From contig NZ_JAVFVU010000013.1 of the NCBI RefSeq assembly GCF_030929615.1, positions 62,001-126,000 of the forward strand: DNA of 64,000 nucleotides, in the 5' to 3' direction. The position numbers and the translations under genes are program-made. The notes below the pieces were generated by a model, which did not search any database, was not told where the DNA came from, and saw only the letters and a list, made by a program, of their open reading frames with translations. Source of the stretch: Dyadobacter sp. LHD-138. Lineage in GTDB: Bacteria > Bacteroidota > Bacteroidia > Cytophagales > Spirosomataceae. This document shows, one piece after another, positions 26,708 through 35,927 of this stretch; within the stretch, counting starts at the first letter, position 1; the number at the start of each line of letters is the position of its first letter.

Positions 26708-28402
26708 ATGAAAGCTAAACACGTTTCCTTTTTTTCGTTACTAGTACCGGTTTTTCTGGGGGCACAGGCCATGGCGCAGTATCCGAAAATACCCGCCGCG
26801 GCTCAAAAAACCAGTGATTCCTTACTGGCTGAGGCAAACAAACGATCGGATATTGCATGGCAGAAAGCCTGGCCGGTGATTGAACAGGAAGCAAAAAACG
26901 GCAAACCTTATATACCCTGGGCAGCCCGTCCCATTGACCTGCCACAGTCCGATATTCCTGCTTTTCCGGGAGCGCAGGGAGGCGGCGCTTTCAGTTTTGG
27001 AGGTCGTGGAGGTAAAGTTTATGTTGTGACGAGCCTGGCCGACAGTGGACCGGGTACGCTTCGTGATGCCTGTGAAAAAGGTGGCGCGCGTATTATAGTT
27101 TTCAATGTGGCAGGTATTATCCGTATCAAAACACCTTTGATTATCCGTGCGCCATACATTACGATTGCCGGACAAACGGCACCGGGCGATGGAGTTTGTG
27201 TAGCCGGAGAAACAGTTTGGATCAATACGCATGACGTTGTAATACGCCATATGCGTTTCCGCCGGGGCGAAACTTTTGTTGGCCGCAGGGATGATTCCAT
27301 AGGCGGTAACCCAATCGGAAATATCATGATTGACCATGTTTCGGCAAGCTGGGGACTGGATGAAAATATGTCGATGTATCGTCACATGTACAATGACAGC
27401 ACGGGTATTGCCGAACAAAAATTGCCGACGGTAAACATCACCATCCAGAATTCGATTTTTTCTGAAACGCTGGATACCTGGAACCACTCGTTCGGCAGTA
27501 CGCTTGGTGGTGAGAATTGTACTTTTATGAGAAATTTATGGGCCAATAACGCCGGAAGAAATCCTTCGATTGGCTGGTTTGGCGTTTTCAATTTCGCGAA
27601 TAATGTTGTGTTTAACTGGGTTCACCGTTCCATTGACGGCGGGGATTACCGCGCGATGTACAACATCATCAATAATTATTTCAAACCGGGACCGCAGACA
27701 CCAAAAAATGCACCGATCGGACATCGTATCTTGAAACCGGAATCGGGAAGAAGCAAACTGGATCACCTGGTTTTCGGCCGCGCTTATGTAAACGGGAATG
27801 TCATGGAAGGTTATGACAAGATCACACAGGACAACTGGGATGGCGGTGTGCAGGTGGAAGAGCAGGCCTCGACTGGGAAATACCGTGACCATATCAAATG
27901 GAACAAACCACTTCCTATGCCAGAATTCCCGATCATGAGTGCGAAAGAATCTTTTGACTATGTGCTCGCAAATGCGGGTGCAACGTTGCCAAAACGTGAT
28001 CCTGTGGACACCCGCGTGACCACACAGGTACGTACAGGAAAGATCAATCCGATTGAAGGTGTAAAATTACCAACGACACAATTCGAGCATCGCCGTTTAC
28101 CGATTGATTCTTACAAAAATGGTATTATCACGGATGTATCGCAGGTTGGGGGATATCCGGAATATAAGGGGACACCTTACAAGGATTCAGATAACGATGG
28201 CATGCCGGACGATTGGGAAATTAAATATGCCTTAAATCCGAAGGACCCGTCTGACGCGCAGAAGGATATGAGCGGAGACGGTTATTCAAACATCGAGAAA
28301 TTTATCAACGGTATTGATCCTAAAAAGAAAACGGACTGGAAAAATCCAAAGAATAATTTTGATACGCTGGCTTCGTCCAAAACGGATTCCGGCAGAAAAT
28401 AG
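26708..28402 (+). CDS. PL1-like pectate lyase with C-terminal calcium-binding repeats
   Basis: This probably cleaves de-esterified homogalacturonan by beta-elimination. After a signal peptide (ending AMAQ), a right-handed beta-helix begins with FPGAQGGGAFSFGGRGGKVY and VTSLADSGPGTLRDAC, typical of family 1 lyases. VIRHMRFRRGE and GRNPSIGWFG (near residue 283) correspond to the RxPxxR catalytic region, where the first Arg is kept and the second is replaced by Gly. The C-terminus (about residues 490-545) has DSDNDGMPDDWE and DMSGDGYSN, thrombospondin type 3-like calcium loops, perhaps for surface attachment or stability. It is the first enzyme after susD, which points to pectin as the PUL 1 target. 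Confidence 0.85.
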   Translation: MKAKHVSFFSLLVPVFLGAQAMAQYPKIPAAAQKTSDSLLAEANKRSDIAWQKAWPVIEQEAKNGKPYIPWAARPIDLPQSDIPAFPGAQGGGAFSFGGRGGKVYVVTSLADSGPGTLRDACEKGGARIIVFNVAGIIRIKTPLIIRAPYITIAGQTAPGDGVCVAGETVWINTHDVVIRHMRFRRGETFVGRRDDSIGGNPIGNIMIDHVSASWGLDENMSMYRHMYNDSTGIAEQKLPTVNITIQNSIFSETLDTWNHSFGSTLGGENCTFMRNLWANNAGRNPSIGWFGVFNFANNVVFNWVHRSIDGGDYRAMYNIINNYFKPGPQTPKNAPIGHRILKPESGRSKLDHLVFGRAYVNGNVMEGYDKITQDNWDGGVQVEEQASTGKYRDHIKWNKPLPMPEFPIMSAKESFDYVLANAGATLPKRDPVDTRVTTQVRTGKINPIEGVKLPTTQFEHRRLPIDSYKNGIITDVSQVGGYPEYKGTPYKDSDNDGMPDDWEIKYALNPKDPSDAQKDMSGDGYSNIEKFINGIDPKKKTDWKNPKNNFDTLASSKTDSGRK

Positions 28403-28453
28403 GTTTCCATGATCCGTCCGTCGGTGGAAAAAACGTCGGAAAGGCCCGGACTT

Positions 28454-28483
28454 CCTTCGGATGGCTTTTTTGCCATCCGAAGG
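28454..28483. terminator. Perfect hairpin with T6 loop between PL1-like and beta-helix genes
   Basis: CCTTCGGATGGC, loop TTTTTT, then GCCATCCGAAGG give a perfect 12-bp stem. The Ts are in the loop and no T-run follows the stem, so it is not a standard intrinsic terminator; an attenuator or mRNA-stabilising element within the PUL transcript is plausible. The same design recurs at 33234-33265. Confidence 0.6.
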
Positions 28484-28555
28484 ATAGAAAAAGATCGATT
28501 ATTAAAGTTACAATGAATGCCCTTGAGAAAAATAAATTACACTTCAACAGCTAAC

Positions 28556-31500
28556 ATGTTAAATACAACCCTGTTTTTACTTGGGTTGTATTTGCTTGTT
28601 TCTGCACCGGTTATTGCACAAAAAAAGGTAAAGCCACCGTCACCGGTTTCCCTTGGAAAAGACGACGGGCTGGTTTATGTACCGGATTCTCTGGGGAACC
28701 GGATTTTGGATTTTTCTCACAGCGGTTATATGGGCGGAAACGCTCCTGTACCCGATGTTGCCGTTAAAGTTTTGGTTCCGGCAAAACCGGGTGACGCAAC
28801 TTTACGAATTCAATCCGCGCTTGATTATGTAGCAGCTTTGCCATTGGGGCCCGATAACATCCGCGGAACGGTGTTGCTCGAAAAGGGTAGCCATGTTATT
28901 AACGGAAGTCTGCTGATCAAAAATTCGGGTGTAGTATTAAGAGGAAGTGGTGCAATGCCGGGCGGAACCGTACTGTTGGGTGATGGAAAAACAAGAGAAA
29001 CCATTGTCAGAATACTGGGAAAACCCGATCGGAAAACAGAACAAGAAATCAGGATCACTGATGCGTATGTGCCGGTCAATGCCACCGTTTTTACCATAGA
29101 AAACCCTGGATCCTTGAAAAAAGGGGACCGTGTCCGTATAAAACGCCCCTCAACCAAAGCGTGGATACAAACCCTGAAAATGGAAGAATTCGGGGGAGAA
29201 ACGGGTTGGCTGGGTTGGAAACCGGGACAGCGGGATGTTATTTGGGATAGAACCATTATATTGGTTTCGGGTAACCGTGTCACACTGGATGCGCCCATCA
29301 CGACGGCGTTGGATCAAAAATTCGGAGGTGGGACCATTGCTTTATACGAATGGACTGGACGTATCAGCCAGGTTGGTGTTGAAAATCTGAGTATTGAATC
29401 TGCCTTTGATCCGTCGAACCCAAAGGATGAAGACCATCGCTGGATGGGCATCACCTGGGAAAATGCCGAAAATGGCTGGGTGCGTCAGGTGAATTTTAAA
29501 AATCTGGCCGGTTCGGCCGTAGCGGTCTATGAAACAGCGTCAAAAGTTACAGTCGAGGATTGTAAATCATTAAATCCTGTATCGGAAATCGGCGGACAGC
29601 GCCGTTACACTTTTTTTACGCAGGGCCAGCAGACACTGTTCCAGCGGTGTTATGCAGAAAATGGATATCATGATTTCTCGACGGGCTTCTGTGCAGCCGG
29701 GCCGAATGCTTTTGTGCAATGCGAGTCGCACATGCCGTTCAGTTTTAGCGGCGCCATTGACAGCTGGGCTTCCGGAGTTCTTTTTGATGTCGTCAATGTG
29801 GATGGCAATGCCTTGCGTTTTAGTAATCGCGGGCAGGATGGCCAGGGAGCGGGATGGACTGCTGCCAACAGTGTGTTTTGGCAATGTTCTGCTTCAAGCG
29901 TTGATAATTTTAATCCGCCGACGGCAACGAATTACGCCTTTGGGATATGGGCGCAATTCGCAGGCGATGGTTATTGGGAAAACGTTAACGAACATATCCA
30001 GCCGCGCAGTTTGTATTACGCGCAGTTGTCTGAAAGACTGGGGAGTGACGTTTTACAAAGGGCATTTATCCTGCCAGAAAAAACAGAAGCTTCCAGTAGT
30101 CCGACGATCGCTCAGGCCGCAGCATTGTCTGCCGGATCGAACGAGCCGGCACCCCAGCTTTCTGCCTGGATTGATGCTGCCAGTCAGCGAAATCCGTTGG
30201 CAATAACCATTACATCCGTAAAAACCATTGATGAAATTGGGATTAAGCGTCTGGTTCCTGTGAAATCGCAACCGGTGTTAACCCTAAAAAATGGCTGGCT
30301 TGTCCGGGGTGACAAAGTGATTACAGGGGGCCGTCAGGAAGTGCCGTGGTGGAGAGGGAGTACCAAATCCCATGACGTTGCCGCAGCCAAACCTCACATC
30401 ACCCGTTTTGTTCCGGGCAGATATGGGAATGGACTGACGGATGATCTGGAAGAAATGACCGACTCGCTGGTTGCCAATAATGTAACGACAATCGATCATA
30501 ACTATGGATTATGGTATGATCGCCGGAGGGACGACCATGAACGGATCCGTCGTTTCGATGGGGAAGTTTGGGCGCCTTTTTACGAACAGCCTTTTGCAAG
30601 AAGCGGCAGGGAAAATGCATGGGACAATCTTAGTAAATACGATTTGACGAAGTATAATGTTTTCTACTGGGGCCGTTTGCAAAAATTTGCCGATCTGGCG
30701 GACCGGAAAGGCCTGATACTTTATCACCAGAATTATTTTCAGCATAATATTCTTGAAGCGGGCGCGCATTATGCCGATTCTCCGTGGAGGTCTGCCAACA
30801 ATATTAATAACACGGGTTTCCCCGAGCCTCCGCCCTATGCGGGAGACAAACGGATTTTTATGGCAGATCAGTTTTATGATATCAGCCAGCCGGTTCGTAG
30901 GGCATTGCATACGGCTTACATCCGGAAATGTCTGGACAATTTTGCTGAAAATAGTAGTGTCATTCAGTTCATCAGTGCCGAGTATACGGGACCGCTGCAT
31001 TTCGTGAAATTCTGGCTCGATGTAATTGCGGAATGGGAAAAGGAAAAGGGTAAAAACACGCTGGTCGCTTTGAGCACGACCAAGGATGTGCAGGATGCAA
31101 TTTTATTAGACCCTGCCTATGCGGCAATCGTGGATATGATTGATATTCGTTATTGGCATAAAAAAGAAGACGGGACATTTTACGCGCCTGAAGGTGGCAA
31201 AAATCTTGCACCAAGGCAGCACGCCAGAATTCAGAAAACGGGTAAGGTTTCATTTGAATCTGTCTACAAAGCGGTGCTGGAATACCGCAGCAAGTATCCC
31301 GGTAAGGCCGTTTTGTATTCTGCCATGGGTCATGATGCTCATGCCTGGGCTGTTTTTATGGCAGGCGGTTCGCTCAGCGCAATGTCCGGAATTTTAGATA
31401 CAAAACTGTTGTCGGAGGCCTCAGTCATGAAGCCACTGACCGGATCGAATGAGCCTTATGCGTTGTTGGATCCGGATGGAGGAATGATCGTCTACCGGGA

Positions 31501-31678
31501 GGTTGGAAAAACCGACTCGCTGGATTTGAGCGCTTTGAAAGGACAGTATATCCTGCGAAAAATCGATGTGAAAACCGGAAAAATATCGGGCCGGGAAGAA
31601 AAAGTAAAAGGCGGGCAGTACCTACCGGTAAAACTGACGGAGGGTACCCCGGTTGTTTTATGGCTATCGAAAAAATGA
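28556..31678 (+). CDS. Exported beta-helix protein with large C-terminal DUF6298-like domain, putative pectin-active enzyme
   Basis: About 1040 aa. I favour the start at 28556 because it yields a signal peptide (MLNTTLFLLGLYLLVSAPVIAQ); 28517 is the alternative. The N-terminal half looks like a pectin-lyase-type parallel beta-helix (ATLRIQSALDYVAAL, GTVLLEKGSHVINGSLLI, GVVLRGSG, VGVENLSIES), with aromatic-rich turns. The C-terminal half (about residues 600-1040) resembles the DUF6298 region found in Bacteroidota pectin loci, with NYGLWYDRRRDDHERIRR and SAEYTGPLHFVKFWLDVI. No catalytic residues can be assigned with confidence. It is followed by an ATGA start/stop overlap with the next glycosidase gene, so the two are translationally coupled. 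Confidence 0.7.
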   Translation: MLNTTLFLLGLYLLVSAPVIAQKKVKPPSPVSLGKDDGLVYVPDSLGNRILDFSHSGYMGGNAPVPDVAVKVLVPAKPGDATLRIQSALDYVAALPLGPDNIRGTVLLEKGSHVINGSLLIKNSGVVLRGSGAMPGGTVLLGDGKTRETIVRILGKPDRKTEQEIRITDAYVPVNATVFTIENPGSLKKGDRVRIKRPSTKAWIQTLKMEEFGGETGWLGWKPGQRDVIWDRTIILVSGNRVTLDAPITTALDQKFGGGTIALYEWTGRISQVGVENLSIESAFDPSNPKDEDHRWMGITWENAENGWVRQVNFKNLAGSAVAVYETASKVTVEDCKSLNPVSEIGGQRRYTFFTQGQQTLFQRCYAENGYHDFSTGFCAAGPNAFVQCESHMPFSFSGAIDSWASGVLFDVVNVDGNALRFSNRGQDGQGAGWTAANSVFWQCSASSVDNFNPPTATNYAFGIWAQFAGDGYWENVNEHIQPRSLYYAQLSERLGSDVLQRAFILPEKTEASSSPTIAQAAALSAGSNEPAPQLSAWIDAASQRNPLAITITSVKTIDEIGIKRLVPVKSQPVLTLKNGWLVRGDKVITGGRQEVPWWRGSTKSHDVAAAKPHITRFVPGRYGNGLTDDLEEMTDSLVANNVTTIDHNYGLWYDRRRDDHERIRRFDGEVWAPFYEQPFARSGRENAWDNLSKYDLTKYNVFYWGRLQKFADLADRKGLILYHQNYFQHNILEAGAHYADSPWRSANNINNTGFPEPPPYAGDKRIFMADQFYDISQPVRRALHTAYIRKCLDNFAENSSVIQFISAEYTGPLHFVKFWLDVIAEWEKEKGKNTLVALSTTKDVQDAILLDPAYAAIVDMIDIRYWHKKEDGTFYAPEGGKNLAPRQHARIQKTGKVSFESVYKAVLEYRSKYPGKAVLYSAMGHDAHAWAVFMAGGSLSAMSGILDTKLLSEASVMKPLTGSNEPYALLDPDGGMIVYREVGKTDSLDLSALKGQYILRKIDVKTGKISGREEKVKGGQYLPVKLTEGTPVVLWLSKK

Positions 31679-33231
31679 TCCTGAAAATGAAAATACAGCT
31701 ATATCTTTTGGCCGGTTTCTTGTTTACGGTTTGTTCCTGTTCAAAACACAGCGTGGGACCTGCTGTGCTCAAAACAGAAAATTACCGTCACCATGTTGAA
31801 CATTTTAACCGCATGGAAGGTGAAAACAAGGTTAATGCCATTTCCAATGCGCAGTCGTGGGACTGGATGAAAGCCAATATTCCGTTGTTTGATTGTCCCC
31901 AGGACAACTTCCAGGAGATTTATTATTATCGTTGGTGGACTTTTCGTAAACACATTCACCAAACGCCGCAAGGGTTTATTATCACCGAGTTTTTGGTTGA
32001 CCGGAATTATGCCGACAAATACAACATGATCAGTTGTGCACTCGGGCATCACATTTATGAAGGGCGTTGGCTGCACGACCAGCGTTATCTGAATGACTAC
32101 GTCCATACCTGGTATCGGGGGAATGAAGGAACGAGAATGAAAAAATTACTCACTTTCAGTAGCTGGACGGCGGATGCACTATTGAACCGGTATAAGGTCA
32201 ATAATGATCAGGCATTTTTACTGGATATGCTGCCTGATCTGGAATCGGAGTACAAGGCCTGGGAAAAAGACCGGCGAACGGAAACCGGGTTGTTCTGGCA
32301 AAGTGATGTAAAAGACGGAATGGAGGAGTCGCTGAGCGGAGGACGCAGGGAGCAGAATGCACGCCCAACGATCAACAGTTATATGTTCGGAAATGCAAAA
32401 GCGATTGCATCGATTGGTTTGATGAAAGGCGATGAAAAGTTATCCGCCTTGTACCAATCCAAAGCCGATACGCTGGCAGATCTGATAAGAAATAAGCTCT
32501 GGAACAACGAAAGCGAGTTTTTTGAAACGGTAAAAAAGAGAGGAGCGGGGGCTTTTGCGGGCGTTCGTGAAGCGATCGGTTTTACTCCCTGGTATTTTAA
32601 TTTACCGGACGAAAAGTACGATGCTGCCTGGAAACAGGTGTCGGATCCGCAAGGGTTTCTGGCGCCTTTTGGACTTACCACGGCGGAGCGCCGCCATCCT
32701 GAATTTCGTACGCACGGATGTTGCAAATGTGAATGGGATGGCGCTGTGTGGCCGTTTGCCAGCGCTCAAACGCTGACCGGTATGGCAAACCGGATGAACG
32801 ACGATAAGCAAAAGACTTTGGCTGATACAACCTATTTCAAACTGATGGAATTGTATGTAGAGTCGCAGTACTATCGGGGGAAACCTTACGTAGGTGAATA
32901 TCTTGACGAAACGACGGGTTATTGGCTCAAGGGTGATCAGGAACGCAGCCGGTATTACAATCATTCGACTTTTAATGACCTTGTTATTTCCGGATTGGTC
33001 GGTTTGCGGCCAAGGACGGATCGTGTGATTGAGGTTAATCCTTTGATCCCTCAGGAAAAGTGGGACTGGTTTTGTCTGGACAATGTTTTGTATCACGGAA
33101 AAATCCTGACCATTCTTTGGGATAAAAACGGAGATCATTACAAGAAAGGAAAAGGATTGCAGGTTTTAGTGAATGGCAAAAAAGCAGGCTCGTCGGATAA
33201 CATCGGGCGGATTCTGATCAGGGAATGGTAG
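31675..33231 (+). CDS. Lipoprotein (alpha/alpha)6-barrel glycoside hydrolase, MGH1/GH63-like
   Basis: The start at 31675 overlaps the previous stop as ATGA; 31687 is an alternative. A lipoprotein signal (LLAGFLFTVCSC) precedes a toroid of helices. Landmarks are YYYRWWTFRKHI, FLVDRNYADKYNMISCALGHHIYEGRW written here in two parts as FLVDRNYADK and GHHIYEGRW, LFWQSDVKDGMEESLSGG, RPTINSYMFGNAKAIA and the Trp-rich WDGAVWPFASAQT. These resemble mannosylglycerate-hydrolase-like and GH63-like domains, which act on alpha-linked sugars. In a pectin locus a rhamnogalacturonan side-chain oligosaccharide is a likely substrate (inference). The 519-aa length is ordinary for this group. Confidence 0.75.
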   Translation: MILKMKIQLYLLAGFLFTVCSCSKHSVGPAVLKTENYRHHVEHFNRMEGENKVNAISNAQSWDWMKANIPLFDCPQDNFQEIYYYRWWTFRKHIHQTPQGFIITEFLVDRNYADKYNMISCALGHHIYEGRWLHDQRYLNDYVHTWYRGNEGTRMKKLLTFSSWTADALLNRYKVNNDQAFLLDMLPDLESEYKAWEKDRRTETGLFWQSDVKDGMEESLSGGRREQNARPTINSYMFGNAKAIASIGLMKGDEKLSALYQSKADTLADLIRNKLWNNESEFFETVKKRGAGAFAGVREAIGFTPWYFNLPDEKYDAAWKQVSDPQGFLAPFGLTTAERRHPEFRTHGCCKCEWDGAVWPFASAQTLTGMANRMNDDKQKTLADTTYFKLMELYVESQYYRGKPYVGEYLDETTGYWLKGDQERSRYYNHSTFNDLVISGLVGLRPRTDRVIEVNPLIPQEKWDWFCLDNVLYHGKILTILWDKNGDHYKKGKGLQVLVNGKKAGSSDNIGRILIREW

Positions 33232-33233
33232 CG

Positions 33234-33265
33234 CCCGTCCGACGGCTTTTTCGCCGTCGGACGGG
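33234..33265. terminator. Perfect 13-bp hairpin with TTTTTC loop between glycosidase and sialidase-fold genes
   Basis: CCCGTCCGACGGC, loop TTTTTC, GCCGTCGGACGGG. It starts three bases after the stop codon and ends ten bases before the next likely ATG. It is followed by TAAAAACAAAA rather than a T-run. Its design is the same as at 28454-28483. Confidence 0.6.
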
Positions 33266-33275
33266 TAAAAACAAA

Positions 33276-34379
33276 ATGAAATATAAAATGAAAAAACTTA
33301 AACTGACATTTCTGATTGGGGGACTGTTTTACCTGATCAGCGTCGCGGTAAAATCGCAAACCTGGAAGGATGGTATTGTGAAGGATGAGTTTATTTTTGA
33401 AAAAGCACCTTTTCCCGAAAGTCATGCCGCGACAATTGCCGAAACACCCGGCGGACTGGTTACCGCATGGTTTGGCGGTACCAAAGAGCGGAATCCGGAT
33501 GTTGGAATCTGGATAAGCCGGTTGGTGAATGAGCAATGGACAAAACCGGTTGAAGTGGCCAATGGAATTGTAAGTGATACCCTCAGATACGCTTGCTGGA
33601 ATCCTGTTCTGTATCAGGTGCCCAAAGGAGACCTCCTGCTGTTCTACAAGGTTGGACCGAATGTGGCGGGATGGAAAGGATTTATGATAAGCTCAAAAGA
33701 TCAGGGTAAAAGCTGGTCCAAACCCAAAGCATTACCGTACGGGTTTATTGGCCCTGTCAAAAACAAGCCTGTTTTATTCGCAAACGGCGAATTATGGTGC
33801 CCGTCCAGTACCGAAGGAAATGGCTGGAAAGTGCATTTTGAAGTAACATCGGATTTTGGTAAGACATGGCGGAAAGTCGGGCCGATCAATGACGGAAAAA
33901 CGATCAATGCGATACAACCAAGCATACTAACGCACAAAAATGGCGATTTGCAGATTTTGTGCCGGAGCAGAAATCGCTCGATTGTGGAGTCCTGGTCAAA
34001 AGATCAGGGGAAAACCTGGTCGGAAATGCAATTGACCAATATGCCCAATAACAACGCAGGGACGGATGCGGTTACGTTAAAAGACGGTCGCCAGTTACTG
34101 GCTTATAACCATGTCAAAACGCCGGAGCAAGAAAAGAAAGGGTCGAGGACACCGCTCAATGTGGCAATTTCAAAGGATGGAAAAAACTGGGAAGCTGCTT
34201 TAATTCTGGAAGATTCTAAGGTAAGTCAGTATTCCTACCCCTCGGTGATTCAGTCGGCCGACGGCATGGTTCACATTGTTTACACCTGGCGGCGCGAACG
34301 GATTAAGTATGTTAAAATTGACCCGGTGAAATTGAAGACAAAACCGGTTGTGGATGAAAAATGGCCTGGGTTATTGTAA
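33276..34379 (+). CDS. Sialidase-superfamily beta-propeller protein (PUL 1)
   Basis: This is an exported six-bladed propeller of about 368 aa. The start at 33276 or 33288 gives a signal peptide (KLKLTFLIGGLFYLISVAVKS). Asp-box repeats are visible (SKDQGKSWSKP, TSDFGKTWRKV, SKDQGKTWSE, SKDGKNWEA). The opening FPESHAATIAETPGGLVTAW and FGGTKERNPDVGIW match the large sialidase-like group seen in plant-polysaccharide loci rather than true sialidases, since sialic acid is absent from pectin. An exo-acting glycosidase or lyase on a rhamnogalacturonan oligosaccharide is a reasonable guess. It is followed by a 637-bp gap containing a repeat array. Confidence 0.75.
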   Translation: MKYKMKKLKLTFLIGGLFYLISVAVKSQTWKDGIVKDEFIFEKAPFPESHAATIAETPGGLVTAWFGGTKERNPDVGIWISRLVNEQWTKPVEVANGIVSDTLRYACWNPVLYQVPKGDLLLFYKVGPNVAGWKGFMISSKDQGKSWSKPKALPYGFIGPVKNKPVLFANGELWCPSSTEGNGWKVHFEVTSDFGKTWRKVGPINDGKTINAIQPSILTHKNGDLQILCRSRNRSIVESWSKDQGKTWSEMQLTNMPNNNAGTDAVTLKDGRQLLAYNHVKTPEQEKKGSRTPLNVAISKDGKNWEAALILEDSKVSQYSYPSVIQSADGMVHIVYTWRRERIKYVKIDPVKLKTKPVVDEKWPGLL

Positions 34380-35016
34380 TTTGATTTGTATTTATTAAAA
34401 AATGAGAAGGCGAGGTGTTAAACAATAGTATGGTTAGCATGACGATGTTTTGTTGTTATGGATTGCGAAAATGAATATCCAAGACTCATTAAGTCTCCTC
34501 ATTTTCTAATTCAACCGGGTCTGGAACCTAATAGGAGGCTCCTACGGAGCCAGGATATGCGATGTTTTGCCGAGATTTCTATAAACAGGAGGCTCCCATT
34601 GGAGCCGGGATACACAATGTAATGTCGAGATTTCTTTAAACAGAAGACTGCTTTTAGAGCGGGGATATAAAACGTAGTATCAGGCTTTCCAAAACCGAGA
34701 GAATTTTCATCGGAGTGGGGAGGTAAGTGCAAGGCTGAGATTTTCTATAAACAAGACGTTCACCGGAGTCGTTGATAAATAAAATGTATTGCCAGGATTT
34801 TATAAACCGGTGCTGTGCCGAAGAATGCCGCTTCACAAAATATCCAGAAAATAAACGCCTCATCGAGGCCTCCTATTTCTAGTCAAATGCCGGCTTCGGG
34901 AACAATCCGGCTCCGTAGGAGCCTCCTGTCTGGTGATAAGAAAGGGTTTCGGGGAAGATTTACAAATTGAAATATATGTTGATAATCAAAATATTATTAA
35001 AAAAGCGGATACCTGA
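34380..35016. other. Long gap in PUL 1 containing a decayed tandem repeat array
   Basis: About 640 bp without a supported gene. The repeat array at 34532-34931 fills most of it. The left part (34380-34531) is AT-rich; the right part (34932-35016) precedes the next gene and probably carries its promoter. The gap likely splits the locus into two transcripts. Confidence 0.6.
34532..34931. repeat. Degenerate ~55-bp tandem repeat array with terminal inverted copy
   Basis: Consecutive units begin at 34532, 34586, 34641, 34695, 34752 and 34807, with lengths of about 54, 55, 54, 57, 55 and 49 bp. The first two units hold a hairpin (GGAGGCTCC-TAC-GGAGCC and GGCTCCCATTGGAGCC), then GGGATA or AGGATA, a spacer, and a GAGATTTCTATAAA-like end. 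Later units keep the ATAAA end and unit length but lose the hairpin progressively. The array ends with an inverted copy of the hairpin (CCGGCTCCGTAGGAGCCTCC, 34908-34927). The gradient of decay is visible directly. Whether it was spread by a mobile element or has an RNA role is unknown. Confidence 0.75.
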
Positions 35017-35919
35017 ATGATATTTTCAAAAAACTATAAATTAACCCGGATGTTTTTCGCGATACCGCTATTATTCCTGCTGATTTTGAACGGAAAAAGT
35101 CAGGGTGTAAAAAAGGAGGAACGATATAAAATTGCCGTGATCGACCTGATGATCCTAAAACGTCAAAAGATCAGCGCACTGCCGTTGGCAAAAGAAATTG
35201 GTGCGGACGGTCTGGAAATCGATATGGGTGGGTTGGGTAACCGTGAGACTTTCGATAACAAACTGGCAGACCCTGAAATCCGAAAACAATATCAGGAAAA
35301 AGCCAAAGCGCTGAACCTCAAATTTTGCTCACTGGCCATGACGGGTTTTTATGCCCAATCTTTTGCCAAAAGGGAAGGTGTAGATAAAATGGTTGGGGAT
35401 TGCATCGAGACCATGAAACAAATGGATATCAAGGTCGCATTTCTGCCGCTGGGTGTTCAGGGCGACCTTGTTAAAAATCCTGAATTACGTCCGTTGATTG
35501 TTGAAAGGCTGAAAAAGATCGCACCGGTGGCTGAAAGGGCAGGAGTGGTCATCGGCATTGAGACGGCATTAGACGCGACCGAAGAGGTGAAGTTGTTAAA
35601 AGAAATTGGTTCGAAGTCCGTTCAGATTTATTTCAACTTTTCGAATCCTCTGGAAGCCGGGAGGGATGTAAACAAGGAATTGAAGATCTTAGGCAAAAAC
35701 CGGATTTGCCAGATTCATTGTACGGATAAGGATGGAGTCTGGTTGGAAAACAATACCCGTCTGGATATGAAAAAAGTGAAAAATACCCTGGATAAAATGG
35801 GCTGGAAAGGCTGGCTGGTGGTAGAGCGCTCACGTGATGCCACCAAACCACAGGACGTAAAAGGAAATTTTGGGGCAAATACGGCCTATTTAAAATCGAT
35901 ATTTCAATCCACTAAATAA
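35017..35919 (+). CDS. Exported sugar phosphate isomerase/epimerase-like TIM-barrel protein
   Basis: This AP-endonuclease-2-like TIM barrel is about 300 aa. Unlike cytosolic xylose-isomerase-like enzymes, it begins with a hydrophobic signal segment (MFFAIPLLFLLILNGKSQG), so it likely works in the periplasm; a start at M12 is possible. Core strands are recognisable: GADGLEIDMGG, KFCSLAMTGF, KVAFLPLGVQG, VVIGIETALDA, ICQIHCTDKDGVWL and GWLVVERSRD. The Glu, Asp and His residues at strand ends could bind a divalent metal. Exported members are frequent in Bacteroidota glycan loci, with largely unassigned reactions. The next gene follows after 8 bp. Confidence 0.8.
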   Translation: MIFSKNYKLTRMFFAIPLLFLLILNGKSQGVKKEERYKIAVIDLMILKRQKISALPLAKEIGADGLEIDMGGLGNRETFDNKLADPEIRKQYQEKAKALNLKFCSLAMTGFYAQSFAKREGVDKMVGDCIETMKQMDIKVAFLPLGVQGDLVKNPELRPLIVERLKKIAPVAERAGVVIGIETALDATEEVKLLKEIGSKSVQIYFNFSNPLEAGRDVNKELKILGKNRICQIHCTDKDGVWLENNTRLDMKKVKNTLDKMGWKGWLVVERSRDATKPQDVKGNFGANTAYLKSIFQSTK

Positions 35920-35927
35920 AACAAATT

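Noticed and set aside
33276-34379. True sialidase releasing sialic acid
   Set aside because: Asp-boxes only show the propeller fold. The surrounding genes target plant pectin, which lacks sialic acid, and no sialic-acid catabolic genes are present.
34532-34931. Possible CRISPR array or integron array in the 55-bp repeats
   Set aside because: The units are contiguous and degenerate throughout with no constant repeat and variable spacer split, and no cas or integrase gene is nearby.
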